A DNA stretch of 64,000 bases, taken from contig MU271150.1 in the NCBI GenBank assembly GCA_021432605.1, positions 1,240,001-1,304,000 of the forward strand, given 5' to 3'. Below the pieces are notes generated by a model. The model saw nothing but the letters and a program-made list of their open reading frames with translations. It searched no databases and was not told the DNA's origin. A program made the translations under genes and the position numbers. Below are positions 53,342 to 64,000 of the stretch, one piece after another. The stretch comes from Coniochaeta sp. PMI_546 (taxonomy: Eukaryota > Ascomycota > Sordariomycetes > Coniochaetales > Coniochaetaceae). Every line of letters starts with the position of its first letter. Position 1 is the first letter of the stretch.

Positions 53342-54660
53342 ATGGCCGAGGAGAGCAGTAAACCGTCGGTTCTCATCATCGGCGGGCTCGGCTATATTGG
53401 CCGCTTCCTCGCCGTCCACCTCCACGAGAACAAGCTCGCCTCCGATGTGCGCATCGTCGACAAAGTCCTGCCGCAGCTGGCCTGGCTACCGCCCGAGTTT
53501 GAGGAGGCGTGTGCGGGGAACAAGTTCATGCAGGCCGATGCTGGTAGAGAACGTACGTTCAATTGGGTTTTATTTAGTCTCAAAACCGACCATTCCCCGG
53601 GTGTATCAAAACCTCACATGACGTAGCTTTCCGAAAGCACTAACACAGCAAACAGAAGCTCTGAACCGGATATTCGACCGACCGGACGGCAAGCAATGGG
53701 ACTACGTCTTCAACTGCGGCGGCGAGACCCGCTATTCGCAGGAGGACGAGGTGTACAAGCTGCGCTCGCTGCAGCTATCTCTAGCCGTGGGCCGCGAAGC
53801 CGCGAAACGCAAGGTCAAAGTCTTTGTCGAGTTAAGTACGGGCATGGTCTACAAGTCCGACTCGTCACCGAGCAAAGAGACGGACAAGCTCAAGCCGTGG
53901 AGCAAGATTGCCGTCTATAAGCTGCAGGCCGAGGAGGAGCTGGCCAAAATTGAGGGGTAGGCTTACTTCCACCAACCCAGGTGGCAGACTCGGTGATTAA
54001 CTTGTTTGTGTGTGTTTTTTGTGTCTTCACAGGTTGAACCTCGTCATCGTCCGCTTAGCACACGTTTACGGCCCCTACGCCTCCCAATGGGTTGCCACGG
54101 CTCTCTGCATGGCAAGGGTATACAAGTTCCTCGACGAAGAGATGAAGTGGCTCTGGACCAAGGATCTGCGCACGAACACGGTGCACATCCACGACGTCAC
54201 CCGCGCGCTCTGGGCCGTGGCAGAGTGGTACGACAAGGGCAAGGCCGGCTGGGACGCGAAGGCCATGGGCGGACCGGTGCCGATATTTAACATCGTCGAC
54301 AAGGGCGTCACGACCCAGGGCGCCATGGCCGAGATCATCGGGCAGATATTCGGGATCCAGACGGGCTTCCAGGGCCAACTCATCAGCACTTTTGCGAGGT
54401 TGAACATGGATAGTGTGGTCGACGATGTGAATGACGAGTTGCTGGGTCCGTGGGCGGATTTACTTGCTGAGGCGGGGATCACGAGGCCCGGGCCGCTGAG
54501 TCCGTTCATGGAGAAGGAGTTGTTGAAGGACACGGATCTGAGTATGGATGGGAGTCGACTGGAGAAAGTGGTTGGGTTTCGGTACGAGAAGCCCAAGATT
54601 ACGAAGGAGCTGGTGGAGGAGGTCATTGAAAGCTATAAGAAGATGAAGTGGTGGCCGTGA
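53342..54660 (+). CDS. NAD-dependent epimerase/dehydratase-like protein (extended SDR)
   Basis: Three exons (53342-53552, 53656-53956, 54033-54660) join to 379 aa. Extended short-chain dehydrogenases use NAD(P) on nucleotide sugars and related substrates. The N-terminal dinucleotide motif is IIGGLGYIGR. FNCGGETRYS lies where relatives have the NAD-contacting NxA segment, and VRLAHVYGPYASQWV is the conserved RxxxxYGP region. The catalytic Tyr-X3-Lys is not obvious: in KIAVYKLQAEEEL the candidate Lys has Ile four residues earlier. It might be a non-catalytic or divergent member. Substrate is unknown; the family is widespread in fungi. Introns have GTACGT and GTAGGC donors. Confidence 0.85.
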
Positions 54661-55774
54661 GGGCTGAAGGACGTCAGCCTGCGGGCCGTGATATCGATAC
54701 GAACAGTGGAACGCAAGTGCTAGGGAGGGATAGAAGCAGTGCTCGAAACCCACAGGTGGTGGTGATGGGACAGAGACTTGATCGACAGCAGGATGTTGGC
54801 ATAATTGGTTGGGAGTTCAACAGCTGTGGCCAAGGCACATTTTGTGCGGCAGGAGATTCGTCCTTGCTGGGTCAGGCGCGGATACTTGTAAGAATAGAAA
54901 GGGCGGGTGAAATCGCGGTGGCTATTTGTTTTTCTTTTTTTCTGGGAATTTGGCATTCAAGGGAGTTTTATCTAATTCAAATATGGTAGTCTATCAGAGT
55001 TTCTCGATGCTGCACCAGTTGAGATGAAATTGGATAAGGATGCATGTACATGGGAGCGTGACGGAAAGAGTGGCCGATCGCCCAGCTCGCATTCACATGT
55101 CATCCTCGGACCGTTGCCGAAACTCCAGACTAATGCTTGCTCATATTCAACCTCTCGAAACCGAGATTGATGAGCATTGCCATGGAAGCAGTGTCGCATC
55201 AACGTCTGCCTGCAGCTAGACTCGGTCTTCGCGTCTCTAACAGGAAAGACAGAGAGCATCATGTCCGTCTTAAAGCTTGGGAGGTCTCGGTTCCCCGCGC
55301 TGAAGCTTGGATCATGTCTGTTTGGAGAAACTGGGGGATGCATGACATCCTCCACAGTTCCAGGTACTGGAAGCCCAGCCACTGGAATGACTTGAAGATC
55401 CCCTGGCTTGGCTTCGCTTGACCGGTCGCACTTTCCTTGTGAAAGTCCCCTGATTTCGACTCAACCTTTGACGTAGCGAACTGCAGGTGCCTCGGCCAGC
55501 CGTTGCCGTTTTTATTCTTGTGACATCTGCCCCTCCACCACCGCTAAGTGGACAGAGTGGAATATCCACCGGATGCTCTATGCGCCGAGACGTCACCCTC
55601 ATGCAACAAGAAAGAAACAAAGTCGTATTAATAGCCACCTTCCCCAGATCTGCTATCGTTGCACCTTCCGTCGCTCCTAGACTAGTCTGCACTCTTTACC
55701 TCAACCTGCGCCTTCTCCGAGTTGAAGTTTACACACCCCTCATCAGCTCAGATATCCTCTATCCATATTTCATC
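54661..55774. other. Intergenic, no supported gene
   Basis: About 1.1 kb. Frames at 55137-55421 overlap each other and have no coding bias. The 3' part is the leader of the next gene. Confidence 0.45.
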
Positions 55775-56433
55775 ATGGCTGCCCCACCATCCAAGACCAT
55801 CGCCGACCTCAACGGCAAGTGGCAGATGGTACGTCACTCACCCCTATCACGTTAAAAACATATAGTACAATCCTCTGGTAGGAGGTATCTAACTACTCAC
55901 AGAACAAATCCCTCTCCGACAGTGCAGAACCCGCGCTAGCGCTCCAAGGCATCGGCTGGCTCACCCGCAAAGCCATCGGCGTCGCAACCATAACCCTGGA
56001 CGTGAAGCAGTACACCGCCCCGCCCAGCCCACCAAACAGCGATACCACGCCCGTGACGCACATCGAGATCGAGCAGACCGGCACCGGCGGCCTCAAGGGC
56101 ACCACCGAGAAGCGGTGTCTGGACCACCAGTGGCGCGAGCACAGCGACTGGATGTTCGGCCATGTCAAGGGGCAGACCAGGTTCCTTTCTGCGGACGACA
56201 TCACGGACGAGTTCCTAAAGAAGGGGTGGTTGGAGGGCGAGGAGGAGAATACTGGGCCGAACGGGACGTCCCATATCGAGAGTTACGTCGAGAGTCTGGA
56301 GAGCGGGTGGACGGCGCGGCAGATCTGGGGGTTCCAGACTGTGGATGGCGTCAGGAGGTACTGCCGGAACATCGTAGTTGAGAAGGGAGCGGAGAGGGTC
56401 GAGATCCGGCTTGTTTATGACTATCTCCCTTGA
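55775..56433 (+). CDS. Small conserved-looking fungal protein, possibly lipocalin/calycin fold
   Basis: Two exons (55775-55828, 55903-56433) encode 194 aa. No signal peptide. It starts with IADLNGKWQMNKSLSDS, a pattern seen at the start of lipocalin-like barrels (Gly-X-Trp), and continues with alternating polar and hydrophobic strands (GVATITLDVKQY, HIEIEQTGTGG, RRYCRNIVVEKG, RVEIRLVYDYLP). An acidic surface (EGEEENTG) is in the middle. I do not know a characterised member. The calycin fold is a guess from pattern; gene reality is well supported by splice sites and codon use. Confidence 0.8.
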
Positions 56434-57231
56434 GATATCTCTGAAGGATAGAGGGTGTTGGACATAGATCGACGATTGCGCGAGAACGATTTCCTTGGAC
56501 AGACATACCCGTATATAGTAGCATTTTGACCTTGAGGGAATGCGAGACATGATAGAGAGCTGCGATATCGAGACAGATCTCTGAGCATTTACATGGTATT
56601 TATATGAACGAAGAGCATTGCACAGGGAGTGAGAGGCTCGTCTCATCGTCGGGCTACAGTCTTCCTACCCGTGGTTTGGACCACTCACGGTCCCAACAGG
56701 GAGTACAGTGGTATAGGTGTCTGCCTAGAGAGACTTTGTAACAAAGTAGTTAGCGCTTAGTATAGTCTAGTCCTTTAATCGGTTAATCATCCGTTCGTCT
56801 ACTCTTTTATTCGTCTACTCTTCGATCCGTTTACTGATTGTGATTTATGTTGAAAACCATACCTTGCCTTATACCTATATGCCAAAAATGCTCCTTATGC
56901 AGACCTGCTAGAATACGATATTGACATGCATAATTCTATACCAGGAGCGGATAGAACAAGTCTTGAATGTGATTACCTGACGGCTCCGACGCCATTTTCG
57001 CAGTTGATGCTATTGGGTCACTTTCCTGGCAGTGAGGCTATCCCTACACATTATGTCTTCATCCAGAACCTTTTTACCGCCCCCTGCCCTGAGTAAGGTA
57101 GACCTATATAACACCATGACGCCGCAGAAAATAATGTCCCCTTGACAGCCGCATGCTATGACTTCTCACCCGGAGCGTAGTCTTCATAAGTGACCCCAAA
57201 TGCTGAAACCACCTGCCATCATCGAAGTCCC
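56434..57231. other. Convergent intergenic region
   Basis: About 800 AT-rich bases with no gene. TTCGTCTACTCTT occurs twice, 16 bp apart (56794-56806 and 56810-56822). Confidence 0.5.
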
Positions 57232-57788
57232 CTAAGCTGGCCTCCTTTTAACAAACTCTTCCAAATCACTCTTTGTCGCCACGCCTAGGACGAATCTCCT
57301 CCTGTCATCCGTGATAACCGCGAACTCCTGCTTCTGCCCGCCCGTGGCGCCGCCCTCGAAGAACTCCTCCAGCTCTTCGAGGGGTGTCTGCATGGTGATG
57401 ACCCTGTACCTCCTCCCCCTGCGCTGGAACGTGACCATCGCTTTCCGGAGCTCGTCTTCGGGCGACACTTTGCCCGCGTCGAGAAGTGCTTGCAGGGTGG
57501 GGATGGAGATGTAGCCCAGCAGGGCGCGGGTGTCGCTGTCGACGACGGTGAGGTGGGTGTACTCGCGCTCGAAGGCCGAGATGAGGGCTAGGGAGATGGG
57601 GTCCGAGGGGTTGACGGAGAGGGCGGCTGGGGGGTCGAGATCTTCTACTGTCGCCTGTGGCATGTTAGTACTGGCTTCGTGCCCATGCGAGTGATTTCTT
57701 TGCAAGGGAGGCGACATACCCCGCGATATCTCGGCGCCCATTTCGAGACGAAGGGTTGGGCGAGCGGTGTTGGTGTTGGATGAGCCAT
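57232..57788 (-). CDS. CBS-domain protein
   Basis: Two exons (57788-57720, 57654-57232; donor GTATGT, acceptor CCACAG) encode 163 aa. CBS domains come in pairs and usually bind adenosyl ligands as sensor modules. Exon 1 gives MAHPTPTPLAQPFVSKWAPRYRG and joins to ATVEDLDPPAALSVNP. The first CBS motif ends THLTVVDSDTRALLGYISI, and the second ends EFAVITDDRRRFVLGVATKSDLEEF. Nearly the whole protein is one CBS pair with no catalytic domain attached. Such stand-alone CBS proteins are common in fungi but little studied. Starting inside the intron instead would drop the family-like N-terminus. Confidence 0.88.
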
Positions 57789-58990
57789 TATGCTTGTCAT
57801 CTTTGGTTAAGCATCAAAGATATCAAATTTCTCTGAAATCGGGATGGTGAAGAGAGGAGCGAAGCGGTATTTCGAGGCAAGGACGTTTGGTCAGAGGTAT
57901 GACGGAGATGCAGCCACCAGAGAAGATCGAAGTTGTCGCCGAATCACATGCTTAGCTCACGGTGGGTCCTTCTCCGGCGAGCGGCCGCTAACGATGATCG
58001 TCCTTCTTCACCGTCCTGACCGTTCAGGGACCATAAGAGCTGCGAGCTCACCACGATCACCATATCACAGTACTGTAAAAATCCATTAAGCTGGCGAGTG
58101 TACCGACTCCGGCTCCTTAAGCCAGGTCATGCTCTTTTCGATGGCGATACGCTCGAAGCGCTGATAGGGAGTACCTTAGGTAGGTACCTTTACATGGGTG
58201 AGGACCCAGTCTGGCCCGGCCTTACCGTATCTTAGCTGAGTGGATCATTCGCAGTCAGGGTCCTGACGATATCACGGAAACCGTTCAAAGATGGGAGTCA
58301 TTGGTATATCGCCGTTCACAGCTACTGCTTATTGCTCCCAGCAGTTCTCAGAAAGATGCTAGGTAGAAGACGTCCAAGTGTAGTACCTGATCAATTCTGT
58401 TGAAGCTCACGATGAGCATGTTTGGCATTGGCCCCACCCCCACCACCGACGTCACCTTTCTTTGGTTGAGCTCCTTCGCAAAGAGCTCGGGAATGATTGA
58501 GTGGCTGATTGGTTACTGTGCCATGAACCTGCTTGTCGCAGGTCAAACTCCAGTGATGTCGGGGTGCTGCTTATCTCCGCCCGACTTCATTCCATCATCC
58601 CATCTCTTCCTCGTATCTCCCATTGACCTATAGCCCTTCTCCTACTTTTGAGTGGCCTTCTCGTCGAGTCTCTTCCACTGAGACGCTGTTTGGATCTAGC
58701 AATTGAATGATCACATCGAGGTAAAGTATCTGTTCTTGCTGTCGTGTAATTGAACTGTCAGGAACCCATTGAGCCCTTGTTTGTCCCGAACTTGCGTATG
58801 CTCATGGCGTTATGTATCACGGCACCTTGCTTTGCTTCCTGAAGCGAGTAGCGGTGCTGTACCTTGAGCTACTTCCTGGGTGTTGTGACAATTGATGTCC
58901 ATCGACTTACAATAAACAATACTTGTTGGAAGATAGGACTGACAGCTGGACGGAACAGGTGCAGTCTAGCAAGACTGATAAGCCGCCATC
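57789..58990. other. Divergent intergenic region
   Basis: About 1.2 kb upstream of the CBS gene and the phosphate carrier. It contains the palindrome-rich GTACCTTAGGTAGGTACC at 58171-58188. No gene is supported. Confidence 0.5.
58171..58188. repeat. GTACCTTAGGTAGGTACC palindromic motif
   Basis: Overlapping palindromes: TACCTTAGGTA and GGTACC. Related to the copy at 31150-31164. Confidence 0.55.
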
Positions 58991-60273
58991 ATGTCGCTAT
59001 TTCCTAGACCGGAGACCCTCCAGCACACCTTCGGCAGCCCGGCTCTCTTCCGTCGGCCGCAGGACAAGCCGACACCATATCAGGCTCGTCCCGAGCTATA
59101 TGGAGCCTACTCGGTCGTCGACGATGTCAAGAATAAGGCTCACAAGTTGAGCGCAGAGGCGACAAGGGAGTTCGAGATTGCGAGCCAGAAGGCTCAGGCC
59201 AAGGTCGGCGGAATCGAGCTCTACTCCGGAAAGTACTACGCCAGCTGTACCTTTGGTGGCATGATGGCCTGCGTGAGTTCTCCCACTTCATGTAAATCGT
59301 CGGTCACGGCAATAACTGATGCCCAAAACAGGGCTTGACGCACACGGCAGTGACTCCGCTGGACTTCGTCAAGACCCGCCGTCAAGTCGACTCCAAGATT
59401 TACAAGAGTAACATCCAGGGCTGGAAGATGATCTACAGAGCCGAAGGCATCCGCGGCATCTTCACTGGCTGGAGTCCTACATTCTTCGGATACTCGGCTC
59501 AGGGCGCATTCAAGTACGGCTGGTACGAATACTTCAAAAAGACCTACTCCGACCTCGCCGGACCCGAGACTGCGCACAAGTACAAGACCATCTTGTACCT
59601 GAGCGCCTCCGCCTCCGCCGAGTTCCTCGCTGATATTGCACTCTGCCCCTTCGAGGCCGTCAAGGTTCGCATGCAGGGTAGTCCGGGCACGTACACCGGC
59701 ACACTGAACGGTATTAGTACCATCACGGCCAAGGAGGGTATCGGCGGTCTGTACAAGGGCCTTTACCCACTCTGGGGTCGCCAGATCCCATATACTATGA
59801 TGAAGTTCGCTTCGTTCGAGACCATTGTCGAGATGATTTACGACCGCCTGCCCGGCACCAAGGCTGACTACAGCAAGGCCCAGCAGACGGGCGTTTCGTT
59901 CGTTGGTGGCTACTTGGCCGGTATCTTGTGCGCCATCGTGTCTCACCCTGCCGACGTCATGGTCAGCAAGCTCAACGCCTACCGCAACCCTGGCGAGGCT
60001 TTCGGCGCCGTGATATCGAGAATCTACGGCGACATTGGCTTCCGTGGTCTCTGGAACGGTCTGCCGTTGAGAATCTTCATGATTGGAACTCTGACCGGTG
60101 AGCACCACCCCCTCCTCCTGTCCCCCTTTTTCGTCCTCGTGATTGTATATGGATGCCGAAGTCTAACACGACTGTCATTAGGGCTGCAATGGTGTATCTA
60201 CGACTACTTCAAGATCTTCATGGGATTGCCGACGACTGGCGGGCCGGCTCCTCCCGAGACCATCAAGCATTAA
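58991..60273 (+). CDS. Mitochondrial phosphate carrier (Mir1/Pic2 type)
   Basis: Three exons (58991-59272, 59332-60097, 60182-60273) encode 379 aa. An inner-membrane member of the mitochondrial carrier family that brings phosphate (and, for Pic2, copper) into the matrix. Three carrier repeats are marked by PLDFVKTR, PFEAVKVR and PADVMVSK. Phosphate-carrier blocks include LYSGKYYASCTFGG, GWSPTFFGYSAQGAFKYG and GGLYKGLYPLWGRQIPYTMMKF. A longer-than-usual N-terminal region (about 75 residues, with Pro-rich start and a charged helix) may aid targeting. Fungal Pic2-like proteins share this layout, so Pic2 is slightly favoured over Mir1. Its complement contains a 290-codon open frame, a codon-bias shadow. 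Confidence 0.94.
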
Positions 60274-62595
60274 GAGTGCCTTGGAAGACGGTATAGTCCG
60301 GGGTGTAATAGTTGTTTTTGCAATGCTTAAGGTGATCGCGTCGCTTGGCTTTGATGTGAACCTCTCGCATGGCTTGTATTTGAACTTTCCTAGTTACCTC
60401 GACAGTCATTCTCGAGAACCGTGATATCTGTTTGACTTATACTGCTTATCCAGTCGTGATAAGATTTGCCGGGCTTTCACGCGCCTTCATCAGGTTAGTA
60501 GAGTTGAATAGTGCGTCTGTGAGGGGGCCAAGGTTCCGAGCTAGCAACATGTCGTCATTGCTGGAGGTGAAGTGCAGGACTGAGGCGGGCGAACGTTTGG
60601 TACCTCGAGGCCAAGCACAGAGCTAGTAGGTCCAGGATATACAGTAGTGTAGCTGGGCGAACATCAGCGAACGCACCGGCGCTTTTCTCGGTCCTGCACT
60701 CCGACGGCGGGGAAGTGTGGTGGCTGTTTACGGTACCGTCCACCGAATCAGGGTGGCTGCGTGGACTGTTGGTTCGGACTTGGATGGCGGGGACGGCAAC
60801 TGTTTCGTGGAAGATCAGAGGCAATATTTCGTGACATGCGATTGCTGTTGGTCGCGTGCACAAAGAGACGTGTATCCGCTGATTGATCAACAGCCCGGTT
60901 AACTTATGTATGATGAAGTCGTTCAGAAATGTTAATGAATTACGGTACGAATTGACCGGAAACTCTGTTACTGAGGATCAGTGATTGACAACTGATCACC
61001 GAGTCCGTACCACAGATGTACGTGATCCCACCCCGCAGCAGGCAGCATGGCAGCCATGGCTTCCCAAGGGCCAGGGTACGGGTGCGTGCGGAGACACCCG
61101 CGGAAGACTTGGAAAGGGCTTCCAGAAACCAGTCATCAGCGTGGTTTTGGGTCGTAGGGAAGGATGACAGCGCAGCCGAAAGCAACCTGATATTGCAACC
61201 ATTTAGCAGGGCCTGGAGATAATGGATGTACTGCACCATGCCACAAGTCTCGAAGCTTGCCAGTTCTGGGTATCTCGTGAGAACTTGGATGCATCCAATG
61301 GCGTGGACGATTTCCGACTCGTCCCAACAATGGTCGAGCGGGCCCACCGAGGACGACACAACCCGCTTGGATCTCGACCCCGGATTCCCACCGCAACTGC
61401 AGGAGAGACAGAGACGAAAGGAAACGTTTAACCCTACATGGCAGGTATCTCATGCGTCCCCTCTTCACCTCGACGCATGTCTTGGTGCCTCGCCTTATCA
61501 CTCACAAGTCTACCTGGACTTTGAAGATTGTTAGTCTGGAGAGAGATGTAGCGACTCAAGGTGCCTGCTGATAGGGTCTCATTCGAGTAAGTCGGCCGAA
61601 TGTTCCCCGTATTCTGAGAATTGCTTAACAATCCATCCAATTGTGGGACATGAAGGAAGGAGCGACCCGACGTCAAACATCCCGTCTGACTGTATGAAGT
61701 ATTCCGGGTAGTGCGCAGTACGTATACATATACATACCTAGGTACACATGTACATATATGCCAGATCGATGCCAGGGTCTCTGCACAGTCTCTGCAAGTG
61801 CCTTTTCCCGTGCTGACTCTGGGCCGGAACGCCGCCTCCTCGTGGCATGCACTACTAGTCGCTAGACCCCAGGTGTTCGTGCTCGTTCGTGTTATCATCC
61901 TACCTATGTACACGTGTAGACACAGTTCTCTACCATAGTAGTCGAAGCCGTGTCCGCGTGTTCACGCAGTGCTGGAGAATAACCGCGCAATCACCCCGCA
62001 CCAGACCAACTGAACCGCCTGCCTGGAACTAAACCATTTGGGTCATTGGCTCTGTTACCTGGGACTGAAAATAGGCGACTTCCTGGTCCCATATTACGGG
62101 GTACAAGGGTACTTTCCTGTGTACAAGGATCTGTCTTCCCAACTTCCGCCGACCTTCGACTCAGCGATTGTTCTTGAGTGCGACGCCTTTCCGAGTTCTC
62201 TCCGCATTGCCTATGGTTTTACGCCGACTCCTCCCCTCCGTCTGTACAGTGAGACTCATACTTCAGCTCGGAGCGCTGCGCTGTGGAATTGGCTTCACCT
62301 TTTTGCGCGATCTGAACATTATCTCCCTGCAAGTACAGCAATAGAGTAACCGAATTGAGCGACATCGTTCGAGTCCCGCGCCACGCTCGCGCAGTTCTTC
62401 CGTCTGCCTGCGTCTATACTATATCTCCAGTACTTTGGATCTCAGAAGCTTCACCGTCATCTACTTCAGTACGGATGGTCGTCGCTCTGAGCTCTCGTTT
62501 GTTGCTGCGAGCCTGTTTTGCGCTGCCTAGAAGGAGCTCAACGGTCCTAGCCGCATCTCAACCCTGAATCGCCAAGACCAACCTCCCGCCGCACA
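60274..62595. other. Large intergenic region and creB promoter
   Basis: About 2.3 kb with no supported gene. The minus frame at 61434-61913 is long but starts at GTG, lacks motifs and coding bias. ATACATAT-type repeats lie at 61719-61759. The last 200 bases before creB are pyrimidine-rich leader. Confidence 0.45.
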
Positions 62596-64000
62596 ATGAG
62601 TTTCTTGAGCAAGAAGTGGAAAGGCGCCGGCGTTGTAAGTGCTCTCTACTCCTCCTACCTTTCGGTGTGGCCTGCTGCCATGGCCCGCTCTGCTTGACTC
62701 TGGCTTCTTACTGACATGTTGCTTTACGGTAGAGCATCACCGGCACCACTGGCGGCGCTTCGCCAAAGAATAAGAAGGAGGAACCCGCAGCCGAACTTAC
62801 ACCTCTCGAAAAGCTATTGCAAAATGCCGGCCCTATCCGCGAAGATGGAAGCGACAAGTTCTTCGGGCTTGAGAATGTACGCCTCCATCCTCTATTCTCC
62901 ATAACTTACCTGATTCGTGCTGACATCACACTCGCCCCTAGTTTGGAAATACTTGGTATGCTCATGTCCTGCGCTCTGTCCAAATGGCGCGAAAGCTAAC
63001 CGAGGGAATAGCTACTGCAACTCGATCGTCCAGGCCTTGTACTACTCCGAGTCTTTCAGAAAAAACGTCGTAAACTATCCACCATTCTCACCCTCACATA
63101 CTCCAAACGGAAAGCCGCCAAAGGTAAATGTCACGATCCGACCACCGATGACCCAAATTGCGAACGGTGCCGCCAATGGACCAAACAAGGGACAGAAAGG
63201 TGCCCCGGGTTCCCCGGCTGCCAAACAAGGGCAGCCTGCGAAGCCGCCTCCGCCTGTGCCTGGACAACCGGTCAGGCCCGAGGACAAGCCCGACTCGCCA
63301 GAGTATAAGAAGAAGCAAGCAATGATCAAAGGGCCGGTTCTCGAGCTGGCACAGCAGAACTCGGAAGCATACGGCATGCAGGAATGCACCTTCACTGGAC
63401 TCAAGGACATATTTACGGCTCTAATCGAGAGTAACAGCAGAACAGGTGTACTCAGTCCTCAAAGGTTCCTGGAAATATTCAAGCGCGACAACGAGATGTT
63501 CCGAAACTCGATGCACCAGGATGCGCACGAATTTTACGGCCTCGTACTGAATGACGTTATCTCCAACGTGGAGACCAATGCCAGAAGGATACAAGAGAAG
63601 GAGCACGCAAGTAGCAAGGACGGCCTCGCGCAGTCTGTGCAAAATGCACTGGGTGGGAATGGTGTCGCTGCCCCTGGAACACGATCTCCCGGAACAGGCT
63701 GGGTCCACGACATATTCGAAGGAGTTCTGACGTCCGAAACGAAGTGCCTCACATGCGAAACGGCTTCGCAAAGGGACGAGACGTTTCTTGATCTCTCCAT
63801 CGATCTTGAGGAGCACTCGTCCGTGACATCATGTCTCAGAAAGTTCTCCGCCGAAGAGATGCTTTGCGAGAGAAACAAGTTCCACTGTGACCATTGCGGA
63901 GGGCTACAGGAGGCCGAAAAGCGGATGAAAATCAAGCGTCTACCGAAAGTACTGGCGCTCCATCTCAAGCGCTTCAAATACACGGAGGACTACAGCCGGC
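62596..64000 (+). CDS. Ubiquitin-specific protease CreB (USP12/46 type), 5' part
   Basis: Exons 62596-62634, 62733-62876, 62942-62955 and 63012 onward; the gene continues past the window. CreB is a deubiquitinase that acts with the WD40 protein CreC in carbon catabolite repression. The start [13 protein letters not shown] and the segment [18 protein letters not shown] match fungal CreB. The Cys-box [17 protein letters not shown] carries the catalytic Cys, whose codon is split by the third intron. A Pro/Gly/Lys-rich insert (about 100-170) follows, then [16 protein letters not shown], a zinc site of CLTCET and HCDHCG pairs, and [14 protein letters not shown]. The catalytic His and Asp lie beyond 64000. 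Confidence 0.94.

Noticed and set aside
59236-60108. 290-codon minus-strand frame over the phosphate carrier
   Set aside because: It lies fully antisense to a well-supported gene. Long antisense frames arise from the GC-rich third positions, and no motif is seen.
61434-61913. 159-codon minus-strand frame upstream of creB
   Set aside because: Starts only at GTG, has no motif or third-position bias, and covers simple repeats.
62360-62400. GTTCGAGTCCCG resembling a tRNA T arm
   Set aside because: Stem bases do not pair and no D or anticodon arm lies upstream.

Overview
This window is nuclear DNA from a filamentous ascomycete (Pezizomycotina). The evidence is short spliceosomal introns of about 50-120 nt (GT-AG, often with a CTAAC or CTGAC branch site), C-rich third codon positions, three tRNA genes with introns after the anticodon, and a set of typical fungal genes on both strands. 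The genus cannot be told from the sequence. Splice sites were read by eye from conserved motifs and phase. I recognised no transposon, retroelement, CRISPR array or rRNA gene.

Layout. 0-13 kb: a class I (DapA-like) aldolase, a tRNA-Leu, a D-2-hydroxyacid dehydrogenase, a secreted GMC oxidoreductase, a small mitochondrial membrane protein, SWR1 subunit Vps71 and a small secreted protein. 13-27 kb: a tRNA-Ser, a Kelch/DUF4110 protein, a fungal protein of unknown function, a possible small Cys-rich gene, and a convergent DNA-repair pair (Wss1-type protease and Msh3). 27-34 kb: a sugar-porter MFS transporter, a second small secreted protein, an APH-family kinase-like protein and a tRNA-Thr. 34-45 kb: a long disordered protein with an in-frame TAG, the LYR protein SDHAF1, a divergent fumarylacetoacetase-fold enzyme, a Par32-like (DUF3602) protein and vacuolar Atg22. 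45-64 kb: a BAH-PHD chromatin reader (candidate EPR-1 type), Alg12, actin-capping protein beta, an NAD-dependent epimerase-like protein, a small possibly lipocalin-like protein, a CBS-domain protein, a mitochondrial phosphate carrier and the 5' part of the deubiquitinase CreB.

Functional themes. Most genes are housekeeping and lie alone, as is usual in these fungi. Some neighbours share a theme: Wss1 with Msh3 (DNA repair), SDHAF1 with the FAH-fold enzyme (possible succinate dehydrogenase/oxaloacetate link), and the Par32-like protein with Atg22 (nitrogen and TOR response). There is no secondary-metabolite cluster.

Most unusual points: very short exons in atg22 (6 nt), creB (14 nt, carrying part of the catalytic Cys codon) and cap2 (16 nt, giving a conserved RRQQC end); a PHD finger whose last zinc ligands lie about 170 residues after the rest; and two places where one TAG interrupts an otherwise open, coding-like frame.
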